From the NCBI GenBank assembly GCA_016744355.1, contig JADGEN010000002.1:1-64000 (forward strand): DNA of 64,000 nucleotides. The letters are read 5' to 3'. The notes beneath the pieces were generated by a model. That model saw only the letters and a program-made list of their open reading frames with translations, did not search any database and was not told where the DNA came from. This DNA comes from Halieaceae bacterium. Its GTDB lineage: Bacteria > Pseudomonadota > Gammaproteobacteria > Pseudomonadales > Halieaceae. Shown piece by piece: positions 26,669-36,237 of the stretch. The translations under genes and the position numbers were made by a program. Positions within the stretch are counted from its first letter, which is position 1. Every line of letters starts with the position of its first letter.

Positions 26669-27301
26669 ATGGGTTTTTACGACAAACATATTCTACCGCG
26701 CTTTATTAACTGTGCCTGTGGTTCAAGTCCAATGATGAAACAACGGGAGAAAGTGATTCCCGGGGCGAAGGGCGTTGTGTTGGAAATTGGTATTGGCACC
26801 GGGCTTAATTTGCCCTATTACGATGCTGATAATATTGACAGAGTCATCGGGCTGGATCCTTCTGAAGAGTCCTGGCACCTTGCTGCAGATCGAATCGCCG
26901 CCGCGGATTTTGATGTTGACTTTATCGGCTTACCAGAGGGAGAAATTCCACTGGAGGATGGTAGCGTCGATACAATTGTCGTCACTTATGCCCTGTGCAC
27001 CATTCCCGATCCTGTCGCTGCACTGCAAGGTATGCGTCGCGTGTTACGGCCCACTGGCCAATTGATCTTTTGCGAGCATGGTAAGGCCCCTGATGCCAAG
27101 GTGCAGAAGTGGCAGAATCGCCTTGATGGCTTTTGGGGTACGGTCTCCGGGGGCTGCCATTTAAATCGGGACATTCCTGAAATCCTCTCCGCTGGTGGAT
27201 TCTCTGTCAATGGCATGGATGAAATGTACTTGCCCGGTACACCACGCTTTACCGGCTATAATTTTTGGGGTACGGCCAAGTCTTCGAGTCACAATGCCTG
27301 A
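26669..27301 (+). CDS. class I SAM-dependent methyltransferase
   Basis: 210 residues. The SAM-binding motif is VVLEIGIGTGLNLPYY, followed by the acidic VIGLDPSEES and the post-motif VVTYALCTIPDPVAALQGM. The opening MGFYDKHILPRFINCACGS resembles the METTL7-like or phospholipid-type methyltransferase branch. The substrate is unknown. It lies 11 bp before tamA on the same strand and is probably co-transcribed, though that does not prove a shared role in the envelope. Confidence 0.88.
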   Translation: MGFYDKHILPRFINCACGSSPMMKQREKVIPGAKGVVLEIGIGTGLNLPYYDADNIDRVIGLDPSEESWHLAADRIAAADFDVDFIGLPEGEIPLEDGSVDTIVVTYALCTIPDPVAALQGMRRVLRPTGQLIFCEHGKAPDAKVQKWQNRLDGFWGTVSGGCHLNRDIPEILSAGGFSVNGMDEMYLPGTPRFTGYNFWGTAKSSSHNA

Positions 27302-27312
27302 GATCGAAGAGA

Positions 27313-29061
27313 ATGCGATGGAGTGTCTTCCCATTTATCTTCCTTGTGCTGTGGACCGCGCCCGGCATGGCCGCGGTGTCTCTCGAGTATTCTGTAGAGC
27401 TTGACCAGAGTAGCCTGCGCAAAAACGTAGAAGCATGGTTAGGCGAGCCCCCTGAGACCACACTGGATCGCGCTCAGTTTTTGTCTACTGTGAAAGAGCG
27501 TGTGTCCAATAGTTTGCAGGCCGTGGGTTATTACAATGTTGATGTTTCTGTCAGTGTGAATAAAACTGAAACGCCCTGGCAGGCAACAATTACGGTGGTG
27601 CCCAATAAACCAGTGAGAATCGAGAATATTTCTGTCGAATTACTGGGTACGGCAAAAGGCACAGCTGCTTTTGAGAATGTCATCAACAGCAAGTCACCCG
27701 CAGTGGGCGATGTGTTGCATCACGGCGAATATGAAACGCTAAAGAACTCAATATTGGGAGTAGGGCAGAAACTGGGGTATTTTGACGCTGTGATGAGTAC
27801 CCACACGGTAGAAGTGGATGCGCAGAAGCATGCCGCTTCGATCCGCCTGCGTTATAACAGTGGCCAGCGTTACCGCTTCGGCGACATTGAAAGTGATGAG
27901 AATCAGTTCGATGTCGAGTTAATCGAAGCGCTTCGCCCCTTTAGTGACGGAGATTATTTCGACCTGAGCTTGGTGCAAAGTTTTCAGGGTGCACTACAGC
28001 AGACCCGTTTTTTCTCCAGCGTTATTGTCAGGCCAGAACTGGAAGAGGCTACGGATAAAGCTATTCCCCTGTCAGTACGAATGTACCCGGCCAAGCGGCA
28101 CAATTTCGATGTAGGGCTGGGCTTCAGTACAGATACCGAGGAAAGGGTTTCTTTCACCTGGCGCAGCCCAAAGCTCAATCGCCATGGTCACAGCCAGGAA
28201 ACGCGGCTTGAATATTCACCGGTCAACCCGAGCGGACGTATTAGCTACAATATCCCGCTGACGCATCCGCTTAACGATATTCTGCAGCTCACCGCCAGAC
28301 TGGAAGATAATGAGTTTGGCGATATCGACAGCCTGCAACATGAACTGGGCGTTCGCCGTGAATTCAGAACCGCCAATGGCTGGATTCGCAGTTATTTTGT
28401 ACGTGTTCTGGAAGAATCGTGGAATGTCACCGGCCTGAATAGCGACAATCGATACCTACTCCCTGGCATTACGTTCTCGCACAAGCGTCGCAAAGGTTTG
28501 CTTGTTGATCCCGCGGGCGGTTTTAGCCAGCTGTATCGGCTCGAAGGCGGCGCTGAAAACTTGGGGTCCGATATTGACTTGATACGCGGGTATAGCAAGT
28601 TCACAGCGGTATCGACGCTTGCTCAGGATCATCGCCTGGTAGCGCGTGCTGAGCTAGGCGCGGTTGTAATCGCCGATAGCGATAGAGGTAATCTTGCCCC
28701 GTCTCTGAGTTTCTTTGCCGGGGGGTCACAGAGTATACGGGGCTTTGGCTATCAGTCTTTGGGAAACGAAGTGGATGCCACCGGCAACGATTCCACCGAG
28801 AAAACGATAACCGTAGGTGGCGACAGGCTTGTAACCGCAAGCCTTGAGTACCAGTACTATTGGAACGATACCTGGCGTAGCGCTATGTTTGTTGACGCCG
28901 GAGATGCCTTCGATAAAGGTGAATTTGATGCCAACTACGGAGCGGGGTTTGGCCTTCACTATCTCACTGCGGTAGGTGCCATAAAGATTGAGTTTGCAAA
29001 TAGCGTCAGCGACGACAATCCGGAGTGGCGTTTGCATATTAATATCGGGGCGGAATTTTGA
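27313..29061 (+). CDS. tamA: translocation and assembly module subunit TamA (Omp85 family)
   Basis: 582 residues. ATG at 27313 gives a signal peptide (SVFPFIFLVLWTAPGMAA). Three POTRA-like repeats follow (for example YNVDVSVSVN and RFGDIESDENQFD), then the Omp85 barrel with GLGFSTDTEERVS and the conserved FAGGSQSIRGFGYQSLG, the RGF motif of the barrel lid. TamA sits in the outer membrane and works with TamB in envelope protein and lipid assembly. The tamB start overlaps its stop as TTGA. Confidence 0.95.
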   Translation: MRWSVFPFIFLVLWTAPGMAAVSLEYSVELDQSSLRKNVEAWLGEPPETTLDRAQFLSTVKERVSNSLQAVGYYNVDVSVSVNKTETPWQATITVVPNKPVRIENISVELLGTAKGTAAFENVINSKSPAVGDVLHHGEYETLKNSILGVGQKLGYFDAVMSTHTVEVDAQKHAASIRLRYNSGQRYRFGDIESDENQFDVELIEALRPFSDGDYFDLSLVQSFQGALQQTRFFSSVIVRPELEEATDKAIPLSVRMYPAKRHNFDVGLGFSTDTEERVSFTWRSPKLNRHGHSQETRLEYSPVNPSGRISYNIPLTHPLNDILQLTARLEDNEFGDIDSLQHELGVRREFRTANGWIRSYFVRVLEESWNVTGLNSDNRYLLPGITFSHKRRKGLLVDPAGGFSQLYRLEGGAENLGSDIDLIRGYSKFTAVSTLAQDHRLVARAELGAVVIADSDRGNLAPSLSFFAGGSQSIRGFGYQSLGNEVDATGNDSTEKTITVGGDRLVTASLEYQYYWNDTWRSAMFVDAGDAFDKGEFDANYGAGFGLHYLTAVGAIKIEFANSVSDDNPEWRLHINIGAEF

Positions 29062-32000
29062 CCAGAATTCCCAGAATAATTTTAGGCCTTATAGCGGCGG
29101 TATTGCTGTTACTGTCCCTATTGCTTATCGCACCTTTCACTGATGTTGGAAGTCGTTTGGTGATTGGGTTGGTAACTGATTTCTCTCCAATTGAGATTGA
29201 ATACGACAGCGGTAGCTTACTGTCGGGAATAAAACTGACAAGAATAGAGCTTGAGACCGACAGTTTCGATCTGAAGCTGGATCGGGTGTCGGCGGCACTG
29301 GAAACTTCCTGCCTGTGGCGCAGCACATTTTGCTTACCCGATTTTCGGGCTGATCAGGTTGTAGTTAATTGGGCAGGCGGTCAATGGCGTAATGGAGCGG
29401 TTCGCGCTCGTATTTCCTTGAGCGAAACGCAAGTAGTGATAGACGAAGTGGAACTACAAGACGCCGACCTCGCGCTAACAGAGACAACAGGGGAGGTGGA
29501 AAGATCAGGCGAGATACCCGAAGTCGCATTGCCCCTTGCTCTGGTTGTGAAAAAACTGACGATTTACAACGCGCACTGGAGCGTAGGGGGGATAGAAGCA
29601 CAGCACTCGAAAATTTCAGCTAAAGGAAACTGGATAGATACGCTGCTGAAGTTAGAACATCTCGCTATCAATAGTAATGATATGGGCGTTTTTGAGCTAT
29701 CGGGTCAACTGAGTCTTAGCGGCGACTGGCCTTTTGAAGTTGATGCTACGGCGGATTGGGACAGTGCCTTTGCCCCTGCACAACATATCGGTTTGCCCGC
29801 AGACGTGGAAAAAATAGCGCTACAAAATCGATGGTTATTGTCAGCCAGAGGCACAGCAGACAAGCAAGACCTCTCCGTAAGTGGCGCGTTTGGAGGACTG
29901 GGCTACGACTCGCTGGAACTGTTTGCAGAAGGCCAACATGAGACTCAGAAATCTGATCCTGGGGTATCACATCTTCTGCTTAATCGTTTTGAATTACGCG
30001 ATAAGGCCTCTGGCAGTAGTCTCATTGCAGATGCAAATGTCACTCTGGGTGAGCAAGGGCATGCGAGTTTCTCTATCAACAGCAGTGGCTTTACCCTGCC
30101 TGCATTGGCCACTGGTATCGCCGGACGAATGTCGGGCGTCGTGGATGGGCATGCGAGTTTTTCTGCGGCGACATGGGGATTGGCGCTAGAACAAATTGAC
30201 CTAACCGGTGAGGTCAATGGTCTGCCTGCAAAAGTGCATGGACATTTAGATATTAATGAAAAACTGCACATTGCAAAGACACAATTGTCGGCAGATCTAA
30301 ATGGCACTCAGCTAAGCTTATCGGCGACTGAGCGAAATGATGATAGCGCCGAGCTCAAATTGAAAATTGAAGATCTAGGTCTATGGCTGCCCGGTAGCAG
30401 TGGTCGTATTGAAACCTCAGGTGTACTAACTGCCGGCCTGAGTACATTGGCATTCAACGGGCGCGTGCAAGATTTTCGATGGCAAACGATCGATTTTAAA
30501 AGTTCCGAACTGAACGGCAAGGTAGCGCTAGACGGTGAATTCCCCTTTGCAGTGACGGCCACGGTCTCTCACACGGCGATAGATTCAATCGCTCTCGAGA
30601 GCTTGCAATTGGACGTTTCGGGAAACAAAGTCTCGCAGTCCGCTCGCTTACGTAGTGTCGGTGAATTTGATGGTGAGATACAACTTAGTGGCCGGGAAAG
30701 CACTCAGGGGTGGCAAGGCCAGTTACATCCTACTCGCCTGAATACTCCAGCGGGGTCATGGCAGTTAGAGCGTACGCTTGCATTGGACTGGGTGAGCAGT
30801 TCAGGCCAACTCAGGATCGATTCACATTGTTGGCTGACGACTGATGCAAAGATTTGCCCTGATCCGTTCGTTTTCGCCTTCAATGATGATAGCTCCACAA
30901 TTACCGGCGGTGCAGTGTTTTCTGGTGGTGTGTCAGCGCTAGCCTTTTTTGTACCCCAGGGCTACGCCTTAGATACAAATCTGGTATTGGAAACTAAAAT
31001 TGCGTGGAATAGCGTAGCGGGCATGACTCTCTTGGGCGAGCTTACAGTGCAAGAGGGCGAGTTGAGAAAAGAATTGCTGGAGGAAAGGTTTGCCAGTTTT
31101 AACTGGGACGCTGCGAATCTACGTTTTAGTTTCGATAAGGGCGGGGCGAAGATTGTCGCAAGTCTGTCTCAAAACGGCGTTGATGTTATTGCAGCAGATG
31201 TCAACTTGCCGGACCTGAAAACAACAGCGTTGTCAGGTGAAATAGCAGTCACACAATTGCAGTTGCAAACCATTCAACCCTTTGTAGCAAGCTTCAGTTC
31301 GGCGGAGGGCTATGTCAATGGGCGGGTGACTTTGTCCGGTACAGCTGAGCACCCTCAAGCCCGAGGCGGTTTACGCGTGACCGATGCAGATTTTACCCTG
31401 CCAGCAATGCCTGCGAAATTTCAGTCTTTGCAGCTAGAGATTGAACTGCAGGGTGATAGCGCAACCATTCTCGGTGACGTTAATGTGGGAGGCGGGCAGA
31501 TGGACATCTCTGGTAGTGTGCAATTTGTGCCCCAGCCGCTTGCAGTGCTTCGTCTAGTGGGACGCAAAGAGTCTTTGATCTTTCCTCCCAGCGTGCAGGT
31601 CCAAGTGTCACATGATCTCACGCTGACAGCGTCGCTGGAATTTCTTACCATTACCGGCGAGCTTCGCGTGCACGAGGGTGAACTGCAGCATGAGTCACTA
31701 CCCCAGGGTGGCGTAAGTCTGTCAGGTGATGTGGTAACAGTCGATTACATGGGGGGAGAGCTGGAGCGTCCCGCTCCATTTGATATCGCCATGGATGTGC
31801 AAGTCGATATCGATGATAAATTCAAAGTTACTGGCAGCATAGCCGATGTCACAGTAGGGGGCGATCTGCACTTGCTGCAAGAACGCGGTCAACCTTTACA
31901 GCTGTTTGGCAATCTCAATGTATTGGGCGGAGAATTGCGGGCTTACGGGCAGACTTTGAAAGTAAAGCGGGGTAGCGTTTCATTCGCTGGCGCGCCTGAC

Positions 32001-32489
32001 AATCCCTCGCTGGATATGAGAGCAGTGAGGATAATCAGTAAAGATAATATAACCGTGGGGATGGAGCTTACAGGGACGCTTGAATCTCCCGTTTTAGAGG
32101 TTTACTCGGACCCGGTGATGCAACAGACGGAAACACTATCCTACCTGGTGCGCGGTCGTGGATTGGATACCGGGGCCTCTGCGGACGGAACAACGATGGC
32201 ACTATCCATGGGCAGCACTATGCTGAATCAATCGGGTGTGTTTGGTGCTCTGGATAAGCTCCCTGGAATCAATAGTGTGGGGCTTAGCGCCGAGGGTTCA
32301 GATGACGACACTACTGCTACTATCGGTGGCTATCTTGGGCAGCGTATATACTTATCGTACGGCGTGGGCTTATATGAACCGATTAATGTGCTAACTGCAC
32401 GCCTGTATCTACAAACGCGCTTGTGGCTGGAGGTTGTGAGCAGCCTGGAGAATTCGCTGGACCTGTACTACTCCTTCGACATTGAATAG
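29058..32489 (+). CDS. tamB: translocation and assembly module subunit TamB
   Basis: 1143 residues, TTG start (29058-29060) overlapping the tamA stop, with GGGGCGGA upstream. A single N-terminal membrane anchor (IILGLIAAVLLLLSLLLIAPF) is followed by a long repetitive beta-helical region (AsmA-like, with many 'LSG' turns) and the C-terminal TamB/DUF490 domain (YLVRGRGLDTG, then GLSAEGSDDDTTATIGGYLGQRIYLSYG). TamB spans the periplasm and is linked with phospholipid transport to the outer membrane and with TamA. It is slightly shorter than the E. coli protein (about 1259). Confidence 0.94.
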   Translation: MTRIPRIILGLIAAVLLLLSLLLIAPFTDVGSRLVIGLVTDFSPIEIEYDSGSLLSGIKLTRIELETDSFDLKLDRVSAALETSCLWRSTFCLPDFRADQVVVNWAGGQWRNGAVRARISLSETQVVIDEVELQDADLALTETTGEVERSGEIPEVALPLALVVKKLTIYNAHWSVGGIEAQHSKISAKGNWIDTLLKLEHLAINSNDMGVFELSGQLSLSGDWPFEVDATADWDSAFAPAQHIGLPADVEKIALQNRWLLSARGTADKQDLSVSGAFGGLGYDSLELFAEGQHETQKSDPGVSHLLLNRFELRDKASGSSLIADANVTLGEQGHASFSINSSGFTLPALATGIAGRMSGVVDGHASFSAATWGLALEQIDLTGEVNGLPAKVHGHLDINEKLHIAKTQLSADLNGTQLSLSATERNDDSAELKLKIEDLGLWLPGSSGRIETSGVLTAGLSTLAFNGRVQDFRWQTIDFKSSELNGKVALDGEFPFAVTATVSHTAIDSIALESLQLDVSGNKVSQSARLRSVGEFDGEIQLSGRESTQGWQGQLHPTRLNTPAGSWQLERTLALDWVSSSGQLRIDSHCWLTTDAKICPDPFVFAFNDDSSTITGGAVFSGGVSALAFFVPQGYALDTNLVLETKIAWNSVAGMTLLGELTVQEGELRKELLEERFASFNWDAANLRFSFDKGGAKIVASLSQNGVDVIAADVNLPDLKTTALSGEIAVTQLQLQTIQPFVASFSSAEGYVNGRVTLSGTAEHPQARGGLRVTDADFTLPAMPAKFQSLQLEIELQGDSATILGDVNVGGGQMDISGSVQFVPQPLAVLRLVGRKESLIFPPSVQVQVSHDLTLTASLEFLTITGELRVHEGELQHESLPQGGVSLSGDVVTVDYMGGELERPAPFDIAMDVQVDIDDKFKVTGSIADVTVGGDLHLLQERGQPLQLFGNLNVLGGELRAYGQTLKVKRGSVSFAGAPDNPSLDMRAVRIISKDNITVGMELTGTLESPVLEVYSDPVMQQTETLSYLVRGRGLDTGASADGTTMALSMGSTMLNQSGVFGALDKLPGINSVGLSAEGSDDDTTATIGGYLGQRIYLSYGVGLYEPINVLTARLYLQTRLWLEVVSSLENSLDLYYSFDIE

Positions 32490-32551
32490 AATCATTGATA
32501 GAAATATTTAAACAAACTGATTTGTAGAATGGTGTATTAAGGAGTTGTCCC

Positions 32552-33133
32552 ATGAATGATCACACAACAATCGACGGTGTCAATTATGGCCCCCTTGCTG
32601 CCCTGATCGGTGTCTGGAAGGGTGATAAAGGTGTAGACCGTGCCCCCGAGCCCAATGCCGAAGAGCGCAACCCCTATTATGAAACAATTACCTTCGAAGC
32701 CGCAGGCGATGTCGATAACGCTGAAGAGCAGGTGTTAGCTGTTGTTCGCTATCACCAGGTGGTCAGTCGCAAGTCCAACGACGAAGTGTTTCACGATCAG
32801 GTGGGCTATTGGTTGTGGGATTCCGCCGACGATACCATCGTAGAGACCTTCACAATTCCACGAGCCGTGGCAGTGGTAGCTGGCGGAAAACTGGGACAAC
32901 CCGAGTCTCTGGCGCAGGAGCTGGTGTTTGAGGTGTCCGCTGAAACAGGGTCATTGGAGTTTGGTATCGTGCAGGCACCGTTTATGTTCAACAAAGCTAA
33001 AACCACAGCCTTTAGCCATAGGCTCACCGTAAAAGGTGATGAAATGCGTTATACCGAAACAACCGTGCTGGACATCTATGAGAAGAAGGCCTACGACCAT
33101 ACTGATGTGAATACGCTCACGCGGCAGGAGTAG
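32552..33133 (+). CDS. nitrobindin-like heme-binding beta-barrel protein
   Basis: 193 residues. AAGGAG upstream of the ATG. The first motif, PLAALIGVWKGDKG, is the typical opening of nitrobindin/THAP4-type barrels, and the end TDVNTLTRQE with a His nearby (KAYDHTDVN) fits the family. The length and lack of a signal peptide suggest a cytoplasmic barrel. Heme and NO binding are family properties; the heme-ligating histidine was not confirmed here. The next gene starts 9 bp later. Confidence 0.75.
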   Translation: MNDHTTIDGVNYGPLAALIGVWKGDKGVDRAPEPNAEERNPYYETITFEAAGDVDNAEEQVLAVVRYHQVVSRKSNDEVFHDQVGYWLWDSADDTIVETFTIPRAVAVVAGGKLGQPESLAQELVFEVSAETGSLEFGIVQAPFMFNKAKTTAFSHRLTVKGDEMRYTETTVLDIYEKKAYDHTDVNTLTRQE

Positions 33134-33142
33134 GGCGCAGAC

Positions 33143-34147
33143 ATGGACCCTTTAACTCAAGGTGTGTTGGGGGCGGCGTTACCACAAGCGAGTGTTTCTA
33201 AAAAGACTGTAGCGGTAGCGGGGATATTTGGGTTTCTGTCGGGTATGTCGGCAGACCTTGATGTTTTGATACGCTCCACTACCGACCCCCTATTGTTCTT
33301 GGAATATCACCGCCAGTTCACACATTCGCTTATTTTTATACCGTTTGGCGGGTTGCTGTGTGCTGTGGTATTGCATGCTTTGTTTGGTCGCCGGGCTGGT
33401 TTAGGATTCAAACAAAGCTATATATTTTGCACGCTGGGTTATGCTACCCACGCGGTGCTGGATGCCTGTACCACTTATGGCACCATGCTGTTCTGGCCCT
33501 TTAGTGATGCACGCATAGCGTGGAACGTTATTTCTATCATTGATCCTCTGCTTACCTTGCCGATGCTCGCGCTTATTGTTTTGGCAGGAATTAAACGGAG
33601 GCCCGCCTTTGCCAGAGCGGCGCTGATTTGGGGTTTAAGCTACATGAGCTTAGGGCTGTTACAGCGCAACGAGGCGATGGATATGGGCTATGAGATCGCC
33701 AGAACGCGCGGGCATAACCCTATTCGACTGGAAGCGAAGCCGAGTTTTGCCAACTTGCTGGTGTGGAAGATAGTTTATGAAACGCGAGATAAGTTTTATG
33801 TAGACGCGGTCCGCGCGCGACTGTCGCCCACTGTCTTTCCGGGTAGTTCCGTCGACAAACTTGATGTTTCAAAAGATCTGCCCTGGCTTGATGCAAACTC
33901 GCAGCAGGCCAGGGATATCGAGCGCTTTCGTTGGTTCAGCAACGGTTATATTGGGCTAGACCCACGCAATGACAACAGGATAATTGATATTCGATACTCC
34001 CTTGTGCCCAATGAGGTTGCACCGCTTTGGAGCATAGAGCTGAGACGAGATGCAGGTCCCCTAAAGCATGTTGCCTATATGACACACCGCGACCTCAACG
34101 ATGAAAGAACGGCGACTATGCGCGCTATGGTGATGGGCGGGAATTAA
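33143..34147 (+). CDS. YdjM/DUF457-type membrane-bound metal-dependent hydrolase
   Basis: 334 residues. The signature opening is MDPLTQGVLGAALPQ, with SADLDVL and EYHRQFTHSL giving the conserved Asp/His metal ligands, and YATHAVLDACTTYGT a further His/Asp pair. Four or five hydrophobic segments lie in the first 190 residues; the remainder is soluble. The family is membrane-bound and is annotated as metal-dependent hydrolase (LexA-regulated in E. coli for YdjM), with no defined substrate. The 3' end overlaps the opposite permease gene by 23 bp. Confidence 0.88.
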   Translation: MDPLTQGVLGAALPQASVSKKTVAVAGIFGFLSGMSADLDVLIRSTTDPLLFLEYHRQFTHSLIFIPFGGLLCAVVLHALFGRRAGLGFKQSYIFCTLGYATHAVLDACTTYGTMLFWPFSDARIAWNVISIIDPLLTLPMLALIVLAGIKRRPAFARAALIWGLSYMSLGLLQRNEAMDMGYEIARTRGHNPIRLEAKPSFANLLVWKIVYETRDKFYVDAVRARLSPTVFPGSSVDKLDVSKDLPWLDANSQQARDIERFRWFSNGYIGLDPRNDNRIIDIRYSLVPNEVAPLWSIELRRDAGPLKHVAYMTHRDLNDERTATMRAMVMGGN

Positions 34148-35459
34148 CACGGTGTTGGCGATGGCGACCCAGTTTTACGCTCGCCAGGTAAAACACAGCA
34201 CCTGAGGCAATTATGCCTGCGCTCATCCAAGCCTCTACCGGCCGTTGCATTACCGTGTAGATAAGCGTCCAGCCAGTGATGCTCAGAAACACAATCGGCG
34301 GAAGAGGGTATAGCCAGGTTTTATAAGGGCGCTCCAGCTCCGGGCAACGCCAACGTAATACAAAAACCCCAAGTACAGCAAAAAAGGTATTCAAGGCCAT
34401 GGTTGCGCCGGAAAATATCAGAATACTTTCGAAGGAGGAAGTCCACAGAAACATAAGTGTTACGATGCATTGTAAAATTATAGCTCGGGCTGGAATCCCA
34501 TCCGCGTTGCTTACGCCCATTTCTTTAAATGCAGGAAAGTCCTGTCCTATAGCATGTAGTACGCGAGGGCCAGCGAGAATCATCGCGCTCACAGTGGAAA
34601 CTAGTAGTGTGGCCAGCAGGCACCCCATGATAGCTGCGCCCGTATCGCCAAAGGCATACTGTGCTGCAACATAGCCAACTTCCACTTTGCCAGCGAGCGC
34701 ATCAACCGGCGCTGTATACAGAAATACATAGTTCAGCAAAAGATAGCATAGGGCCACTAACACTGTACTGCTGATAAGAATAATGGGTAGGTGCTTACGC
34801 GGCTGTTCGAGTTCACTGCTGATGTATGTGGCGGCATTCCAGCCCGAGTAGGCGTAGTTTACGAAAATAAGTGCCACGGCAAAACTGCCGGACATCAGCA
34901 GGGCGCCATCACCCTCAACAGGTGTAAATACAATGGGCTGAACGTCCTCAACCCATACCAGGGCCAAAATAGAAAAGCCCACTATCAATAGTAGTTTTAA
35001 TACAGTGAGCGCGCTTTGCAGACCGCCGCTGCTTGCATGGCTACTGGAGTGTGTAGCAGTCAATACCAGGACCAATCCGGTTGCCAGCCACAATGCAGAG
35101 AAACTGGGAAACACCGAGCTGAAATAGCTACCGAATGTGAGTGCGGCCAGTGCAGTTGGCGCGGCGAAACCCACCGTAGCCGACACCCAGCCGGAAATAA
35201 AGCCCGCCATAGGGTGATAGATTTGCGAGAGAAAATTGTACTCTCCGCCAGAGCGGGGCAGGGTCGCCCCTAACTCGGCATAGCACAGTGCGCCGCACAG
35301 CGCAGATACGCCGCCAATGGCCCAAAGCGACAATAATACGAAGCCGGATTGAATTTCCAACAGCTGAAACCCGAGACTGGTGAATACGCCAGTGCCAATC
35401 ATATTGGCAATAACGATAGCGGCAGCAACACTGGGTTTGAACTTACCAGAGTGAGTCAA
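34125..35459 (-). CDS. APC superfamily amino acid permease
   Basis: 444 residues with about 12 hydrophobic segments. The first helix motif is IVIANMIGTGVFTSLGF, the substrate-backbone-binding GTG loop of the APC fold, and the second conserved part is YAELGATLPRSGGEYNFL. The start is a TTG at 35459 with no clear Shine-Dalgarno, so translation may be weak or the start misplaced. It is an inner-membrane symporter or exchanger; which amino acid it carries is not visible. Confidence 0.9.
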   Translation of the reverse strand: MTHSGKFKPSVAAAIVIANMIGTGVFTSLGFQLLEIQSGFVLLSLWAIGGVSALCGALCYAELGATLPRSGGEYNFLSQIYHPMAGFISGWVSATVGFAAPTALAALTFGSYFSSVFPSFSALWLATGLVLVLTATHSSSHASSGGLQSALTVLKLLLIVGFSILALVWVEDVQPIVFTPVEGDGALLMSGSFAVALIFVNYAYSGWNAATYISSELEQPRKHLPIILISSTVLVALCYLLLNYVFLYTAPVDALAGKVEVGYVAAQYAFGDTGAAIMGCLLATLLVSTVSAMILAGPRVLHAIGQDFPAFKEMGVSNADGIPARAIILQCIVTLMFLWTSSFESILIFSGATMALNTFFAVLGVFVLRWRCPELERPYKTWLYPLPPIVFLSITGWTLIYTVMQRPVEAWMSAGIIASGAVFYLASVKLGRHRQHRVNSRPSP

Positions 35460-35597
35460 TGTGGACAGGGTTTAAACTTCCTTAGTAGTTTTTAGTGCAT
35501 CTTGATCGTAAGAGTATGTGCCAATTCCATAAGGACTGCATTCAGTATATGCTGTGGCAGAAATATTTTTCCAACCATTAATCAAAGGTAGTTACCA

Positions 35598-36209
35598 ATG
35601 AAACTATTTAATTCAATGGGGCCAAACCCCAGAGCTGTACGTATGTTTATCGCTGAATTGGGCGATACCGTTGAAATGCAAGAAGTTGATCTTATGGCTG
35701 GAGAAAACCGTGGAGAAGACTTTCTGAAAATTAATCCCGGTGGGCAGTGCCCCGCACTACAGTTAGACAACGGTGAGGTTATTTCGGAGATTACCGCGAT
35801 TTGCGAGTACCTTGATGACAAAAAAGGTTCCACGCCTCTGATTGGAACGACAGCTGAGGAACGAGCAGAGACTCGTATGTGGGTGCGACGTATTGACCAC
35901 GGCATTCTTGAAAACCTTATAAACGGATTTCGCTACTCTGAAGGCGCACAATTATTTGAAGGTAGAATGCGCTTAATTCCCCATGCCGCCGATGACTTGA
36001 AAGATCTGGCTCAGGAAAAAATTACCTGGTTGGATGGGCTAATGGCGGGTAAGGATTATATCTGTGGAGACCGCTTTACGCTGGCCGATATTTTACTGTT
36101 TGCCTTTTTGGAGTTCGGTACACAGGTCGGTCAGCCTCTCAATGAAGACAATGCTGCGATAATCGCCTGGTACAATCGCGTCAAAGAACGATCCAGCACC
36201 GCAGCCTGA
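35598..36209 (+). CDS. glutathione S-transferase family protein
   Basis: 203 residues. The N-terminal thioredoxin-fold half has FNSMGPNPRAVRMFIAELG and the cis-proline region NPGGQCPALQL followed by ISEITAICEYL, the glutathione gamma-glutamyl site. The helical C-terminal half has GDRFTLADILLF, the N-capping motif of GSTs. AAAGGTAG precedes the ATG. It is cytoplasmic, conjugating or reducing electrophiles; the specific substrate is unknown. It converges with the lysoplasmalogenase gene with only 3 bp between the stops. Confidence 0.92.
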   Translation: MKLFNSMGPNPRAVRMFIAELGDTVEMQEVDLMAGENRGEDFLKINPGGQCPALQLDNGEVISEITAICEYLDDKKGSTPLIGTTAEERAETRMWVRRIDHGILENLINGFRYSEGAQLFEGRMRLIPHAADDLKDLAQEKITWLDGLMAGKDYICGDRFTLADILLFAFLEFGTQVGQPLNEDNAAIIAWYNRVKERSSTAA

Positions 36210-36237
36210 TAATCAGGCGCTAGGTGACACCTGCTGC
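36201..36237. repeat. nested inverted repeats spanning two convergent stop codons
   Basis: GCCTGAT-A-ATCAGGC (36204-36218) and AGGTG-A-CACCT (36222-36232) lie side by side, enclosed by GCAGC (36201-36205) and GCTGC (36233-36237). They cover the ends of the GST gene and the opposite YhhN gene, which are 3 bp apart. They may serve as a compact 3'-end structure for both messages; no T-run is present. Confidence 0.6.
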
